A stretch of 64,000 nucleotides of DNA from Sulfuritalea sp. (GCA_016712985.1 JADJQA010000008.1:62001-126000); one strand, 5' to 3'. Counted from the first letter of the stretch, positions 47,261-57,084 are shown. Made by a program: numbers and translations. The notes: a model not told the origin generated them from the sequence alone.

Positions 47261-47315
47261 GGCATTGGAATTCGCCTGTCGATTGCGTGACGCCGGCGTT
47301 ACGACAGCAGCGGTT

Positions 47316-48431
47316 TCATGGATGCACCGGCGAATAGGGGGGCGCCGGAGCCGGACCGCGCAACGCAGCGGAGGCCTGCCGATAGGCTTGCAGCGCCTCC
47401 TTGCGCCGGCCGGCCGCTTCGAACTCCCTGGCGCGGCGCAGCCAATCGTCGGCGACGTCGGCTCGCGCAGCGGCTGCGCCAGCGTCCCGAGACTCGGCTT
47501 CGCCAGCCGGAGTCGAGTAATTCAGCGCCGCCGACTGTGCGCCGGGCTTGTCCCGTTGCGCACTGATCACCATTCCAGTCACCGCTCGGGTCTGCCCGGC
47601 GGCCTTGCTGGCGACCGCATCGGCCCGGCGAATTGCAGCGATTGCCGCCTGATACAGCTTCAGCGCGTCATCGCGCCGTCCCGCCGCTTCCATCTTGCGC
47701 GCCTGGGTCAACAGCAGGTCGGCGCGATCGGGAACGGCTTGCGAGCGTTGCGGCGGCCCCCAGGAAGCCGCAGGCTGCGCCGCGGCCTTGGAAAATTGCT
47801 CGCTCCCCGAAACCGCGCGGGCGATGCGCAGGTTGTTGTAGCGCATCGCCCAGCGCAGCGCATCGTCTCCCCAATCATTGACGATATCGGTGCGAGCGCC
47901 CACCGCCAGCAGGCTTTTGGCGATCGCCTCCTTGCCCTCGCGTGCGGCCATCATCAGCGGTGTCGAGCCATTGCTGGACAACGCGTTGAGATCGGCACCG
48001 CGCTCGAGCAGGTAGCCGACCACGTCGGCGTGGCCGGCGAACGCGGCGTAGTGCAGAGCTGCCCACTGCCTGCCATCACGATTCAGGCGCGCGCCTTGTT
48101 CCACCAGCCAGCGCACCGCTTCCAGCCCTCCCTTCCACGCCGCATGCAACAATGCCTGCTCGCCAAACCTGTTCGTCTTGTTGATGTCCGCCCCGCGCGA
48201 GACAAACAGTTCCATCATCGGAATGTTGCCTTCCCAGGCGCCGATCATCACACCCGTGCCGATCGCGTCGCCCTCGAAATCCGGCGCCAGGCCGGCGTCG
48301 AGCCATTCGCGTGCAAGCGACAGGTCGCCGCGCTCGATGGCGACGGAAAAGCCCATCCCGTCGGGCAAGGTCGCCGCGCGCGCCGGGGTGAAGGCCATCA
48401 GCAACAGCAGCAGAATGGAAAAGATATGCAT
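47316..48431 (-). CDS. Ankyrin-repeat protein with signal peptide
   Basis: I chose ATG 48431, which gives a signal peptide (MHIFSILLLLLMAFTPARA) and 371 residues; the frame upstream lacks sense. About five ankyrin repeats follow (for example DFEGDAIGTGVMIGAWEGNI, QWAALHYAAFAGHADVVGYL, GSTPLMMAAREGKEAIAKSL). Then come two helical segments with the phrase ARKMEAAGRRDDALKLYQAA, repeated as AREFEAAGRRKEALQAYRQA, a TPR-like motif. Export to the periplasm is likely. The function is unknown beyond protein binding. Confidence 0.85.
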   Translation of the reverse strand: MHIFSILLLLLMAFTPARAATLPDGMGFSVAIERGDLSLAREWLDAGLAPDFEGDAIGTGVMIGAWEGNIPMMELFVSRGADINKTNRFGEQALLHAAWKGGLEAVRWLVEQGARLNRDGRQWAALHYAAFAGHADVVGYLLERGADLNALSSNGSTPLMMAAREGKEAIAKSLLAVGARTDIVNDWGDDALRWAMRYNNLRIARAVSGSEQFSKAAAQPAASWGPPQRSQAVPDRADLLLTQARKMEAAGRRDDALKLYQAAIAAIRRADAVASKAAGQTRAVTGMVISAQRDKPGAQSAALNYSTPAGEAESRDAGAAAARADVADDWLRRAREFEAAGRRKEALQAYRQASAALRGPAPAPPYSPVHP

Positions 48432-48527
48432 GGTACGCAGTATATTCGGCCGCCCGCAGGCAGGCGGGCAAACGTCCGCTGTTCGACCAGAGAAATTGAA
48501 TGACCGCCAGGCCCTAGAATCGCTCCA

Positions 48528-49014
48528 ATGCCGCTTTACCATGCCCTGCTGCTGAGTCTCGCCCTGCACGCCGCCCTGTTCGTCAACCCGACCTGGCTGG
48601 AGACAAAACAACGCCCTTGCCAACGTCAGGCATCGAGGCGCGGCTGCGCCGTTGCCGGCACCGGCGGCGATGGCCGAGGCGGTCAGCACCGAGGCAAGCA
48701 AGGCCGACACCATCGTTCCGCCGCGTCCAGCCGCCGCGCCGCGCAGCCTGCAGGGCAGCTCGCTGCGTCGCGCGCAAGCCGCGCTGTCGGAGCACCTGTT
48801 CTATCCGCCGGAAGCCGTGGCGCGCGGACTCGAAGGCGAAGTCATCCTGCTGCTGACGCTCACCGAGAGCGGCCAGCTTGCCTCTGCCGCCATCGCCCGC
48901 AGTTCCGGCCATGCCCTGCTCGACCAGGCCGCGCTCGATGCCGCGCGGCACATCGGCGCCCTGCCCGGCAACCCGCACCAGACGCTGTTTCCGGTGAGTT
49001 TCCGCTTGCAGTGA
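48528..49014 (+). CDS. TonB-family energy-transducing protein (two frameshifts)
   Basis: The first frame reads MPLYHALLLSLALHAALFVN, the usual N-terminal anchor. A second frame (about 48600-48650) reads DKTTPLPTSGIEARLR. A third (48652-49014) reads LPAPAAMAEAV and the TonB C-terminal domain (LFYPPEAVARGLEGEVILLL, LLDQAALDAARHIGALPGNP). Two one-base deletions, near 48600 and 48650, would join them into about 160 residues. TonB links the proton motive force to outer-membrane transport. It diverges from the ankyrin gene. Confidence 0.7.
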
Positions 49015-49112
49015 CCCACGCGCTCAACTCGCAGCCTGAAGCCGGCGTCCCTGGACCACGCCGGCCTGCCGCTTGCCTTCAGGCGCCATCACGCTGATCA
49101 ATCCCGATGGCG

Positions 49113-49748
49113 TCAAGCCGCGTAATGGAGCACCGCGAAGAAATGAAAACCGGTACCGGCAGCGACGAAGCAGTGCCACACCGCGTGCGCATACCGATAC
49201 CGGGAATCCAGCATGAAGGCCACGACACCTGCGGTGTAGGTGAGCCCGCCAGCCACCAGCAAGGCAATCCCGGCCAGGGGCACGCGCTCGAATAGCGGCA
49301 CGGCAGCAATCAGCACCAGCCAGCCCATCACAAGATAGAGTCCCGTAGAAAGCCATGGATGGGACAAGCGGTCGAATGCCTTGAGCGTGGCGCCGAGCAA
49401 GGCCAGCGACCACACCGTCACGAGCAAGGTCCAACCCCAGGGGCCCGCCAGCGCCCCGACTGCGAATGGCGTGTAGCTGCCCGCGATGAAAACGTAGATC
49501 GCGCCATGATCGAGTTTCAGCGCAATGCGCTTGGCGCGGCCTGCCGGCAAGGCGTGGTAGAGCGTCGAGGCCAGATACAGCAACACCATCGTCGCCGCGA
49601 AGACGCTGGCGCCCACCAGATTGACGATCCCGGCATGACGCACGGCATCGATCAGAAACGGCACCGCGACGATGGCGGCCAGAAGCGCCACGCCATGGCT
49701 CACGCTGTTGGCGATTTCCTCGCCCGGGCTTTGAACACGCTCAGTCAT
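49113..49748 (-). CDS. Hemolysin III (HlyIII/PAQR-like) membrane protein
   Basis: The 211-residue protein has seven likely membrane helices and the family motifs: EIANSVSHG near the start, the STLYHA segment, LDHGAIYVFIAGSYTPFAV, and HAVWHCFVAAGTGFHFFAVLHY at the end with the conserved His residues. Bacterial members are poorly characterised and may be metal-dependent hydrolase-like membrane proteins. It is a single gene between TonB-like and Nif3-like genes. Confidence 0.92.
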   Translation of the reverse strand: MTERVQSPGEEIANSVSHGVALLAAIVAVPFLIDAVRHAGIVNLVGASVFAATMVLLYLASTLYHALPAGRAKRIALKLDHGAIYVFIAGSYTPFAVGALAGPWGWTLLVTVWSLALLGATLKAFDRLSHPWLSTGLYLVMGWLVLIAAVPLFERVPLAGIALLVAGGLTYTAGVVAFMLDSRYRYAHAVWHCFVAAGTGFHFFAVLHYAA

Positions 49749-49841
49749 GCCGTGTATTGTCGCAGCTTGTGATTCTGATGCACTTCGACACCACAGCCAA
49801 GCTGCATTTGCACCTGATGCTCACCTCCCGCTTGGCGCGGA

Positions 49842-50605
49842 TCACACCGGGTTGTCGATATCGACGAACTCGCAATCGATGCCGAACTTCTGCGTCAGAT
49901 GCGCACCCAATGCCATCACGCCATAGCGTTCGGTGGCGTGGTGGCCGGCGGCGATGTAGGGCATGCCGGTTTCGCGCGCCAGATGCACCGTCTGCTCGGA
50001 GATCTCGCCCGAGACGAAAAGATCGGCGCCGCTAGCCAGCGCATCCTCGAAATAGCCCTGCGCGCCGCCGCTGCACCAGGCGATGCGCGCCACCGCGCGC
50101 GCCGGGTCGCCAATCAGCAAGGGCGCGCGGCCCAGCACCTGCTCGATGCGCCGCGCCAGGTCTCCGGCAAGAGTCGGCGCCTGCGGCACGCCGACAAAGC
50201 CGATCTCCTGTTCGCCAAAGCGACCCGTGGCGGTCCAACCCAGGCGCAGCGCCAATTGCGCGTTGTTGCCCAGCGTCGGGTGGGCATCCAGCGGCAGGTG
50301 GTAGGCGAACAGGTTGATGTCATGCGCCAGCAGGCGCGCCATGCGCTGCCTGCGAAAACCGGTGACGCGGCCATCCTCGGACTTCCAGAACCAGCCGTGG
50401 TGCACCAGCAGCGCGTCGGCCCGCCGCGCGATGGCCACCTCGATCAACGCCTGGCTCGCAGTCACCCCGCAGACAATGCGCGCGACCCGCTCGCGGCCTT
50501 CCACTTGCAGGCCGTTTGGGCAATAATCGCGGAACCGCGCGGCTTCCAGCAGCGAGTCAAGAAAGCGCCAAGATCCTCACGCAGTACCGCATCAACTTGC
50601 ATCAT
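49842..50605 (-). CDS. Nif3-like dinuclear metal centre protein (N-terminal frameshift)
   Basis: The main frame (stop at 49842, upstream past 50504) reads VEGRERVARIVCGVTASQAL, LLVHHGWFWKS, HLPLDAHPTLGNNAQLA, SGEISEQTVHLARE and GHHATERYGV, with the HHG and H-D-H metal-ligand pattern of the YbgI/Nif3 family. A proper start, ATG 50605/50602 (MMQVDAVLREDLGAF), is in another frame. Adding one base near 50560 joins them as GAFLDSLLEAARF. Full length would be about 254 residues, normal for the family. Its activity is probably a metal-dependent GTP cyclohydrolase-like or hydrolase role. Confidence 0.8.
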
Positions 50606-50813
50606 CCACGCCCCGTTCGGAAGGGATACCGTCGGGTGCGAAGTACAAGAGTTGGGAATATCCGTTCATGGTGAGCCTTGCGAACCACCTGGCCGGCGCC
50701 TGCAACGGCCTTCGACACGCTCCGGCCGAACGGAGAAACGGGTGTTGACCAACACTTTACTTCGCACCTGTTACCGTCCCCGGCAGCGCCGGAGACCTGA
50801 AAAAGACTAAATT

Positions 50814-51977
50814 ATGCGCCGCCTTTGGCTTGTTTTTGCCCAAACCGTCACGGTTTGCGTGGCTATCCTGTTTGTCGTCAAGACGCTCAAGCCCGAGTGG
50901 CTCAGCCATCTGCCGAGTTCCGGCGCGAGCTACTCCGAAGTGACCACGGTGATCGAAGCCCCTGCCAGCGGCGAACCGCATCGTGCCGGCTCCTACGCCG
51001 ACGCGGCAAACAAGGCGATCCCGGCGGTGGTGCATATTTTCACCAGCCAGGAAGTGAAGGCGTCCCGCCATCCCTTCATCAACGATCCGATTTTCCGGCA
51101 TTTCTTCGGCGACCGCTTCGGCGAGCAATCGCAAAAGCGTTCAGGGCTGGGCAGCGGCGTGGTGGTCTCGCCCGAGGGCTACATACTGACCAATTTCCAC
51201 GTCGTCGACGGCGCCGATGAAATCGAGGTTGCGCACAACGATGGGCGCAAGTACAAGGCGCGCGTGGTGGGCTCGGACCCCGAATCCGACCTGGCGGTGC
51301 TGCGCATCCCCGCCGACCACAAGCTGCCGGTGATCGCCTTCGGCAGCAGCGACAACCTGCGCGTGGGCGACGTGGTGCTGGCCATCGGCAATCCCTTCGG
51401 CGTCGGCCAGACCGTCACTTCGGGCATCGTCTCGGCGCTGGGCCGCTCGCAGCTCGGCATCAACACCTTCGAGAACTTCATCCAGACCGACGCGGCGATC
51501 AACCCCGGCAATTCCGGCGGCGCGCTGGTCGATGCCAACGGCAACCTGGTCGGCATCAACACCGCAATCTATTCGCAAAGCGGCGGCTCGATGGGCATCG
51601 GCTTCGCGATTCCGGTCTCGCTGGCCAGGAATGTGATGGAGCAGATCGTCAAAACCGGCGGAGTGACCCGCGGCTGGGTCGGCATAGAAGTGCAGGAGAT
51701 CACCCCGGAACTCGCCGAATCCTTCAAGCTGCCCACCACCCAAGGCGCGCTGATCGCCGGCGTAATGCGCGGCGGCCCGGCGGACAAGGCCGGCATCCGG
51801 CCCGGCGACGTGCTGACCCAGGTCACCGGCAAACGCGTCAAGGATGCCCAGGTCATGCTGGAACTGATCGCGGCGCTGGAGCCGGGCAAGACCGCGCGCT
51901 TCGACCTCAAGCGCGAAGGACGCGATGTCGGGGTCGACGTCACCATCGGCAAGCGACCGGCGCCGCCGAAGGAATAG
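50814..51977 (+). CDS. DegS/HtrA-type periplasmic serine protease with one PDZ domain
   Basis: The 387-residue protein has a single N-terminal membrane anchor (LVFAQTVTVCVAILFVVKTL). The trypsin-like triad is His in TNFHVVDGADE, Asp in PESDLAVLRIP and Ser in NPGNSGGALVD. One PDZ domain (GWVGIEVQEITPELAESFKL to the end) follows. One anchor plus one PDZ matches DegS/AlgW/HhoB and not DegP. These proteases sense misfolded outer-membrane proteins and trigger sigma-E release. It converges on korB. Confidence 0.92.
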   Translation: MRRLWLVFAQTVTVCVAILFVVKTLKPEWLSHLPSSGASYSEVTTVIEAPASGEPHRAGSYADAANKAIPAVVHIFTSQEVKASRHPFINDPIFRHFFGDRFGEQSQKRSGLGSGVVVSPEGYILTNFHVVDGADEIEVAHNDGRKYKARVVGSDPESDLAVLRIPADHKLPVIAFGSSDNLRVGDVVLAIGNPFGVGQTVTSGIVSALGRSQLGINTFENFIQTDAAINPGNSGGALVDANGNLVGINTAIYSQSGGSMGIGFAIPVSLARNVMEQIVKTGGVTRGWVGIEVQEITPELAESFKLPTTQGALIAGVMRGGPADKAGIRPGDVLTQVTGKRVKDAQVMLELIAALEPGKTARFDLKREGRDVGVDVTIGKRPAPPKE

Positions 51978-52056
51978 CCTTAACGCTCATTGGCAGCGAT
52001 AGCCGCCCGCTGATGATGAAACACGCGAAAGGCGAATTGAAGGCCCGCCCCCCCAT

Positions 52057-52072
52057 CCCCCCTCACGGGGGG
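52057..52072. terminator. Possible bidirectional hairpin between convergent genes
   Basis: CCCCCC-TCAC-GGGGGG lies in the 155-base gap between the protease and korB ends. The stem is strong but no T-run follows on either strand, so intrinsic termination is uncertain. Confidence 0.35.
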
Positions 52073-52132
52073 CTACTGATTGGCTCGCTTCGCTCGACCA
52101 TCACCCATCGGCTCCGAACGAGCTATTTCACA

Positions 52133-53188
52133 TTAGCGCAGCGACGCGTTCAGCGCGTCCAGCGCCTTGCTGCCGGGACACAGCTCGGGGTCATAGAGCC
52201 GGTTCAGCGGCTTTTCTACCGTGTTCAGGTGGCGATGCAGGTCCTGGGCGCTGCTGTCGACGTAGAGCAGGCCGGTGACGATCTCGCCCAGGGCGTGCCT
52301 TTCCTGCAAGTGGTTCATGGCGCCGACGCGGTCCGACGGGTCGTAATCCGTGTCCAGCTTGCGCAGGTGCAGCACCGAACCGTCATGCTGCACGATGCGG
52401 CGCAGCGAGCCGGGCGGATAGGAGGCATTGATCTGGTCGCGCGGCAGGATCACGTCGAGGCGGTTGACGGCCTCGTTGTGTTCGCGCACGTAGTCGTAGC
52501 TCTTGGTCGAGCCGGCATGGTTGTTGAACGTCACGCAGGGGCTGATGACATCGATGAAGGCCGGGCCACGGTGGCGCAGCGCGCCCTTGATCAGCGGTAT
52601 CAACTGCTCCTTGTCGCCGGAAAAACTGCGCGCCACGAAGCTGGCGCCGAGTTGCAGCGCCAGCGCGACCAGGTCGATCGGCGTTTCGTTATTCACCACG
52701 CCGCGCTTGCTCTTCGAGCCCTTGTCGGCGGTGGCCGAGAACTGCCCCTTGGTCAGGCCATAGACGCCGTTGTTTTCGACGATGTAGGTCATATTCACGC
52801 CGCGACGCATGGCATGGGCGAACTGGGCGATGCCGATCGAGGCGGAATCACCATCGCCGGAAATGCCCATGTAGATCAGGTCGCGGTTGGCCAGCGCGGC
52901 GCCGGTGAGCACCGACGGCATGCGCCCGTGCGTGGTGTTGAAGCCGTGCGAGTTGCCGAGGAAATAATCCGGCGTCTTCGACGAGCAGCCGATGCCGGAA
53001 AGCTTGGCGACACGGTGCGGCTCGATGTCGAGGTCGAAGCAGGCCTGTACCACGGCGGCGCTGATCGAATCGTGGCCGCATCCGGCGCACAGCGTCGAAA
53101 TGGCGCCCTCGTAGTCGCGCCGCGTATAGCCGAGCGTGTTGCGCGGGCTTTCGGGGAGCAGCAGCCTGGGTTTGGCGAGATAGGTCAT
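52133..53188 (-). CDS. korB: 2-oxoacid:acceptor oxidoreductase, beta subunit (KorB, TPP-binding)
   Basis: The 351-residue protein has the CxxC opening (LCAGCGHDSISAA), GCSSKTPDYFLG with HGRMPSVLTGA, and the thiamine-diphosphate Mg motif GDGDSASIGIAQF...ENNGVYGLTKGQ. It forms the catalytic unit with KorA. It overlaps the korA stop by ATGA (53185-53188). In Azoarcus evansii a three-gene korA/B/C system is a 2-oxoglutarate oxidoreductase feeding electrons to aromatic ring reduction; the substrate here is inferred by that similarity. Confidence 0.9.
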   Translation of the reverse strand: MTYLAKPRLLLPESPRNTLGYTRRDYEGAISTLCAGCGHDSISAAVVQACFDLDIEPHRVAKLSGIGCSSKTPDYFLGNSHGFNTTHGRMPSVLTGAALANRDLIYMGISGDGDSASIGIAQFAHAMRRGVNMTYIVENNGVYGLTKGQFSATADKGSKSKRGVVNNETPIDLVALALQLGASFVARSFSGDKEQLIPLIKGALRHRGPAFIDVISPCVTFNNHAGSTKSYDYVREHNEAVNRLDVILPRDQINASYPPGSLRRIVQHDGSVLHLRKLDTDYDPSDRVGAMNHLQERHALGEIVTGLLYVDSSAQDLHRHLNTVEKPLNRLYDPELCPGSKALDALNASLR

Positions 53189-55035
53189 GAGGTCACCTGT
53201 TTGCGAAGCGGCGTCACCTTGTGCTGCGCAAGTGCACCGGCGATCCGGTCGGAAATGAAGCGCGCGGTGATCGGCGTGCCGTCATAGTGCAGCACACGGA
53301 TCAGGCGCGCGGGATCGACCTCGCCTTCATTGATCAGCAGCATGCGCAACTGGCCGCTTTCGTTCTGCTCGACGACGAAGACGAAGTCATGCTCGGCAAT
53401 GAAATCGATGACATTGTCCGAGAACGGGAAGCCGCGCACCCGCAGCAGATCGACATGGACGCCCTCTTCCTCGAGCAGCGCGAAGGCCTCGGCCATGGCC
53501 GGACCGGTCGAGCCGTAGTAGATCGCGCCGTAGCGGGTGCGCTGCGATGCGCGTTTCACCACGGGCGCCGGCACCAGCTTCTTGGCCGTTTCGAACTTGC
53601 GCCGCAGACGCCCCATGTTATAGACATAGTCGGTGCCGGCCTCGCTGTACTTGGCGTAGGCGTTGCGCGTGGTGCCGCGGCTGAAGAAGGCGCCCTTGCT
53701 CGGATGCGTGCCGGGGATCGTGCGCCAGGGAATGCCGTCGCCATCGACGTCCAGGTAGCGGCCGAAGTTCTTGCCGGCGTCCAGGTCTTCCGCAGTCATC
53801 ACCTTGCCGCGATCGTAGCGGCGGCTGTCGTCCCAGTCGAACGGCCGGCACAGGCGATCGTTCATGCCGATGTCGAGGTCGAGCAGGACGAATACCGGCG
53901 TCTGCAGGCGATCCGCCAGGTCGAAAGCCTGCGCGCCGAGCGTGAAGCATTCGTAAGGGTCTTCGGGAAACAGCAGCACGTGCTTGGTGTCGCCGTGCGA
54001 CGCGTAGGCGCAGGCGATCAGGTCGGATTGCTGGGTGCGCGTCGGCATGCCGGTCGAGGGCCCGCCGCGCTGCACGTCGAAAATCACCGCCGGCACTTCG
54101 GCGAAATACGCCAGGCCGAAGAACTCCTGCATCAGCGAGATGCCGGGACCGGAGGTCGCCGTGAAGGCGCGCGCGCCATTCCATGCGGCGCCGATCACCA
54201 TGCCGATCGAGGCCAGTTCGTCTTCCGCCTGGACTATCGCATAGCGCGCCATGCCGTTGTCGGGATCGGTACGGTACTTGCGGCAGTAGGCGCCGAAGGC
54301 CTCGATCACCGAGGTCGATGGCGTGATCGGATACCAGCCGGCCACAGTTGCGCCGCCATACACCGCACCCAGTCCGCAGGCGGCGTTGCCGTTGATGAAG
54401 ATCTGATCGCCGACCGCGTCGGCGCGTTCCACGCGCAAGCCGATCGGGCAGGGCAGATGCGCCGCAGCGTGCTCGTAGGCGAGCTTGAGGGCATGGACAT
54501 TGGCGCCGATCAGCTTGTCCTTGCCGCGATACTGCTCGGCGATCAGCTTCTCGACCACCGCGAACTCCATGCCCAGCAGCGCGGTCAGCGCGCCGACGTA
54601 CATGATGTTCTTGGACAACTGCCGCTGCCGCAAATCGGCAAATTCGCGGTTGCAGATGTCGGTCAGCGGAATGCCGAGCACCGTGATGTCGTCGCGGAAT
54701 CGCGAACGCGGCAGCGCCTTGGTCGAGTCGTAGACCAGGTAGCCGCCGGGTTCGATCTCGGCGATGTCGCGGTCCCAGGTCTGCGGATTCATCGCCACCA
54801 TCAGGTCGCAGCCGCCGCGACGGCCCAGCCAGCCGACTGCCGAGACGCGCATCTCGTACCACGTCGGCATGCCCTGGATATTCGACGGAAAGATGTTGCG
54901 CGGCGCCACCGGCACGCCCATGCGCATGATGGCGCGGGCGAACAGCTCGTTGGCCGAGGCCGAACCGGAACCGTTGACGTTGGCGAACTTGATGACGAAG
55001 TCGTTGCGACTCTGGATGGCTCGGGTGGTTGTCAT
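53185..55035 (-). CDS. korA: 2-oxoacid:acceptor oxidoreductase, fused gamma-alpha subunit (KorA)
   Basis: ATG 55035 overlaps the korC stop (ATGA) and gives 616 residues; the frame upstream is a shadow of korC. The N-terminal gamma domain (NVNGSGSASANELFARAIMRMG, VAMNPQTWDRDI, about residues 15-185) is followed by the alpha domains (GWYPITPSTSVIEAFGAY, ATSGPGISLMQEFFGLAYF, QRGGPSTGMPTRTQQSDL and LEEEGVHVDLLRVRGFPF). This gamma-alpha fusion is typical of KorA/OorA-type 2-oxoglutarate enzymes. It oxidises a 2-oxoacid to an acyl-CoA with KorB and passes electrons to KorC or ferredoxin. Confidence 0.9.
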   Translation of the reverse strand: MTTTRAIQSRNDFVIKFANVNGSGSASANELFARAIMRMGVPVAPRNIFPSNIQGMPTWYEMRVSAVGWLGRRGGCDLMVAMNPQTWDRDIAEIEPGGYLVYDSTKALPRSRFRDDITVLGIPLTDICNREFADLRQRQLSKNIMYVGALTALLGMEFAVVEKLIAEQYRGKDKLIGANVHALKLAYEHAAAHLPCPIGLRVERADAVGDQIFINGNAACGLGAVYGGATVAGWYPITPSTSVIEAFGAYCRKYRTDPDNGMARYAIVQAEDELASIGMVIGAAWNGARAFTATSGPGISLMQEFFGLAYFAEVPAVIFDVQRGGPSTGMPTRTQQSDLIACAYASHGDTKHVLLFPEDPYECFTLGAQAFDLADRLQTPVFVLLDLDIGMNDRLCRPFDWDDSRRYDRGKVMTAEDLDAGKNFGRYLDVDGDGIPWRTIPGTHPSKGAFFSRGTTRNAYAKYSEAGTDYVYNMGRLRRKFETAKKLVPAPVVKRASQRTRYGAIYYGSTGPAMAEAFALLEEEGVHVDLLRVRGFPFSDNVIDFIAEHDFVFVVEQNESGQLRMLLINEGEVDPARLIRVLHYDGTPITARFISDRIAGALAQHKVTPLRKQVTS

Positions 55036-56819
55036 TTCCTTGGCGCCTCCGTACCGGCTTCCGCAACTTGCAGGAAGAATTTCTGCATGTCCCAGGCGCC
55101 GGTCGGGCAACGCTCGGCGCACAAGCCGCAATGCAGGCAGATGTTTTCGTCCTTGACCATGACCCGTCCGGTCTTGAGTACATCGGATACATACAGCGCC
55201 TGGTCGAGGATCTTCGCCGGCGCCTTGAGGCGGCCGCGCAAGTCCTCCTCTTCGCCGTTGCCGGTGAAGGTGATGCATTCCGTCGGGCAGATATCGACGC
55301 AGGCGTCGCACTCGATGCAGGTCTTGCCGGTGAATACCGTCTCGATGTCGCAGTTGAGGCAGCGCTCGGCCTCGGCGCAGGCCATGTAGGGATCGAAGCC
55401 GAGTTCAAGTTCGAGCTTGATGTCCCTGAGGGTCTTCTCCAATGCCTTGACCGGCACCTTCTTGCGCTCTTCCTCGGATATCTGGTTGTCGTAGCTCCAC
55501 TCGTGGATGCCCATCTTCTGGCTGACCAGGTTGACCATCGGCGGCGGGCGCTGCAGCAGGCTCTTGCCGCGGCAGAACAGGTCGATGGAAATCGCCGCGG
55601 TGTGGCCCTGCGCGGCGGCAGTGATGATGTTCTTCGGCCCGAGTGCGGCATCGCCGCCGAAGAACACCTTGGGCAGCGTCGATTGCAGCGTCGCCTCGTT
55701 CAACACCGGCATACCCCACTTGTCGAATTCGAGGCCGATGTCCGGCTCGATCCAGGGAAAGGCATTCTCCTGGCCGATGGCGACCAGGACTTCATCGCAT
55801 TCCATCAGCACATCCGGATCGCCGGTGGCGATCAGGCTGCGCCGACCCCTGGCGTCGTACTCGGCACGGACCTTCTCGAACAGCACGCCCGTCAGTTTGC
55901 CGCTGTCATGGACGAACTGCTTCGGCACCAGCATGTTGAGAATCGGGATGCCCTCGTGGATCGCCTCCTCCTTCTCCCAGGGCGAGGCCTTCATTTCCTC
56001 GAAGCCGCTCCTGACCACCACCTTGACATCCTCGCCGCCCATGCGGCGCGCCGAGCGGCAGCAGTCCATCGCCGTGTTGCCGCCGCCAAGAACGATGACC
56101 CGCTTGGCAATCTTGTCGGTGTGACCGAAAGCGACATTGGACAGCCAGTCGATGCCGATGTGGATCTGCGCCGCCGCTTCCTGCCGGCCGGGGATGTCGG
56201 CGTCGCGCCCGCGCGGTGCGCCAGTGCCGACGAATACCGCGTCCCAGTCTTCCCGCAGCAGTTCCAGCATGCTGCCGACCCAGTGGTTGAAGCGGGCTTC
56301 GACGCCGAGCCCCAGGATGTAGCCGCACTCTTCGTCGATGACCTCGTCGGGCAGGCGAAACTTGGGGATCTGGCTGCGCATCATGCCGCCGGGCGTCGGG
56401 CCGCTGTCGAACACCGTGACCTGGTAGCCGAGCACCGCGAGGTCGCGCGCCACGGTCAGCGATGCCGGGCCGGCGCCGACGCAGGCAATGCGTTTGCCAT
56501 TCTTCTTTTCGGGCGCCCGCGGCAGGCGGTCGCGAATGTCGTCCTTCAGATCGGCGGCGACGCGCTTCAGGCGACAGATCGCCACCGGTTCCTTGTCCAC
56601 CCGGCCGCGGCGACAGGCGGGCTCGCAGGGCCGGTCGCAGACGCGCCCGAGAATGCCCGGAAACACGTTGGAGCGCCAGTTGATCAGGTAGGCATCGGAG
56701 TAACGGCCGGCGGCAATCAGGCGGATGTACTCGGGAACGGGGGTGTGGGCCGGGCAGGCCCATTGGCAATCCACGACCTTGTGGAAGTAGTCGGGGCCGC
56801 CGATGTTCGTCGGTTTCAC
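55032..56819 (-). CDS. korC: KorC: FAD/NAD(P)H oxidoreductase with iron-sulfur domains (glutamate-synthase small-chain-like)
   Basis: The 595-residue protein starts at GTG 56819, 11 bases after GGAGGAG. Its N-terminal Cys-rich iron-sulfur domain (CQWACPAHTPVPEYI, GRVCDRPCEPACRRG) is followed by an FAD motif (ACVGAGPASLTVARDLAVLG), an NAD(P)H motif (VIVLGGGNTAMDCCRSARRMG) and FFGGDAALGPKNIITAAAQG. A C-terminal two-cluster ferredoxin domain (CIECDACVDICPTECI, CLHCGLCAERCP) ends the protein. It fits the electron-transfer subunit that links KorAB with NADP+. It leads the korCAB operon, and a possible FNR/Anr site lies upstream. Confidence 0.9.
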   Translation of the reverse strand: MKPTNIGGPDYFHKVVDCQWACPAHTPVPEYIRLIAAGRYSDAYLINWRSNVFPGILGRVCDRPCEPACRRGRVDKEPVAICRLKRVAADLKDDIRDRLPRAPEKKNGKRIACVGAGPASLTVARDLAVLGYQVTVFDSGPTPGGMMRSQIPKFRLPDEVIDEECGYILGLGVEARFNHWVGSMLELLREDWDAVFVGTGAPRGRDADIPGRQEAAAQIHIGIDWLSNVAFGHTDKIAKRVIVLGGGNTAMDCCRSARRMGGEDVKVVVRSGFEEMKASPWEKEEAIHEGIPILNMLVPKQFVHDSGKLTGVLFEKVRAEYDARGRRSLIATGDPDVLMECDEVLVAIGQENAFPWIEPDIGLEFDKWGMPVLNEATLQSTLPKVFFGGDAALGPKNIITAAAQGHTAAISIDLFCRGKSLLQRPPPMVNLVSQKMGIHEWSYDNQISEEERKKVPVKALEKTLRDIKLELELGFDPYMACAEAERCLNCDIETVFTGKTCIECDACVDICPTECITFTGNGEEEDLRGRLKAPAKILDQALYVSDVLKTGRVMVKDENICLHCGLCAERCPTGAWDMQKFFLQVAEAGTEAPRK

Positions 56820-56958
56820 GTGCGCTCAGTCTCCTCCAGGGTGCTTCACGTCGGGATTGTCAGCAAGGGGCCGCACTCCAAATTTTGTGCACTGTAGCAC
56901 CGTCGCGCCTGGAGCAAGCCAACCGCCATGCTCCGCTCGAAAAATTTCGGACGAATTT

Positions 56959-56972
56959 TTGCCCTGGATCAA
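56959..56972. promoter_or_regulatory. Possible FNR/Anr-type binding site upstream of korC
   Basis: TTGCC-CTGG-ATCAA fits TTGAT-N4-ATCAA with one perfect half (ATCAA, reading TTGAT on the korC strand). It is 140 bases before the korC start, within a 265-base gap shared with the divergent phosphatase gene. It would place korCAB under oxygen control. Confidence 0.4.
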
Positions 56973-57084
56973 GAAACGGGATTTCGGTGTCGGCTAACAC
57001 CAGTACTGCCTGCGCCAAGCATGGCGGCCATGGCCAAAATCGGCTAGTCTTGGTATTTCATTTCCTGTCTGGCGGTGACCCATC

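Noticed and set aside
52013..55389. Plus-strand open frames opposite korB and korA (52013-53287, 53221-55389)
   Set aside because: Antisense shadows in high-GC DNA. The minus-strand frames have thiamine-diphosphate and 2-oxoacid oxidoreductase motifs and overlapping starts.
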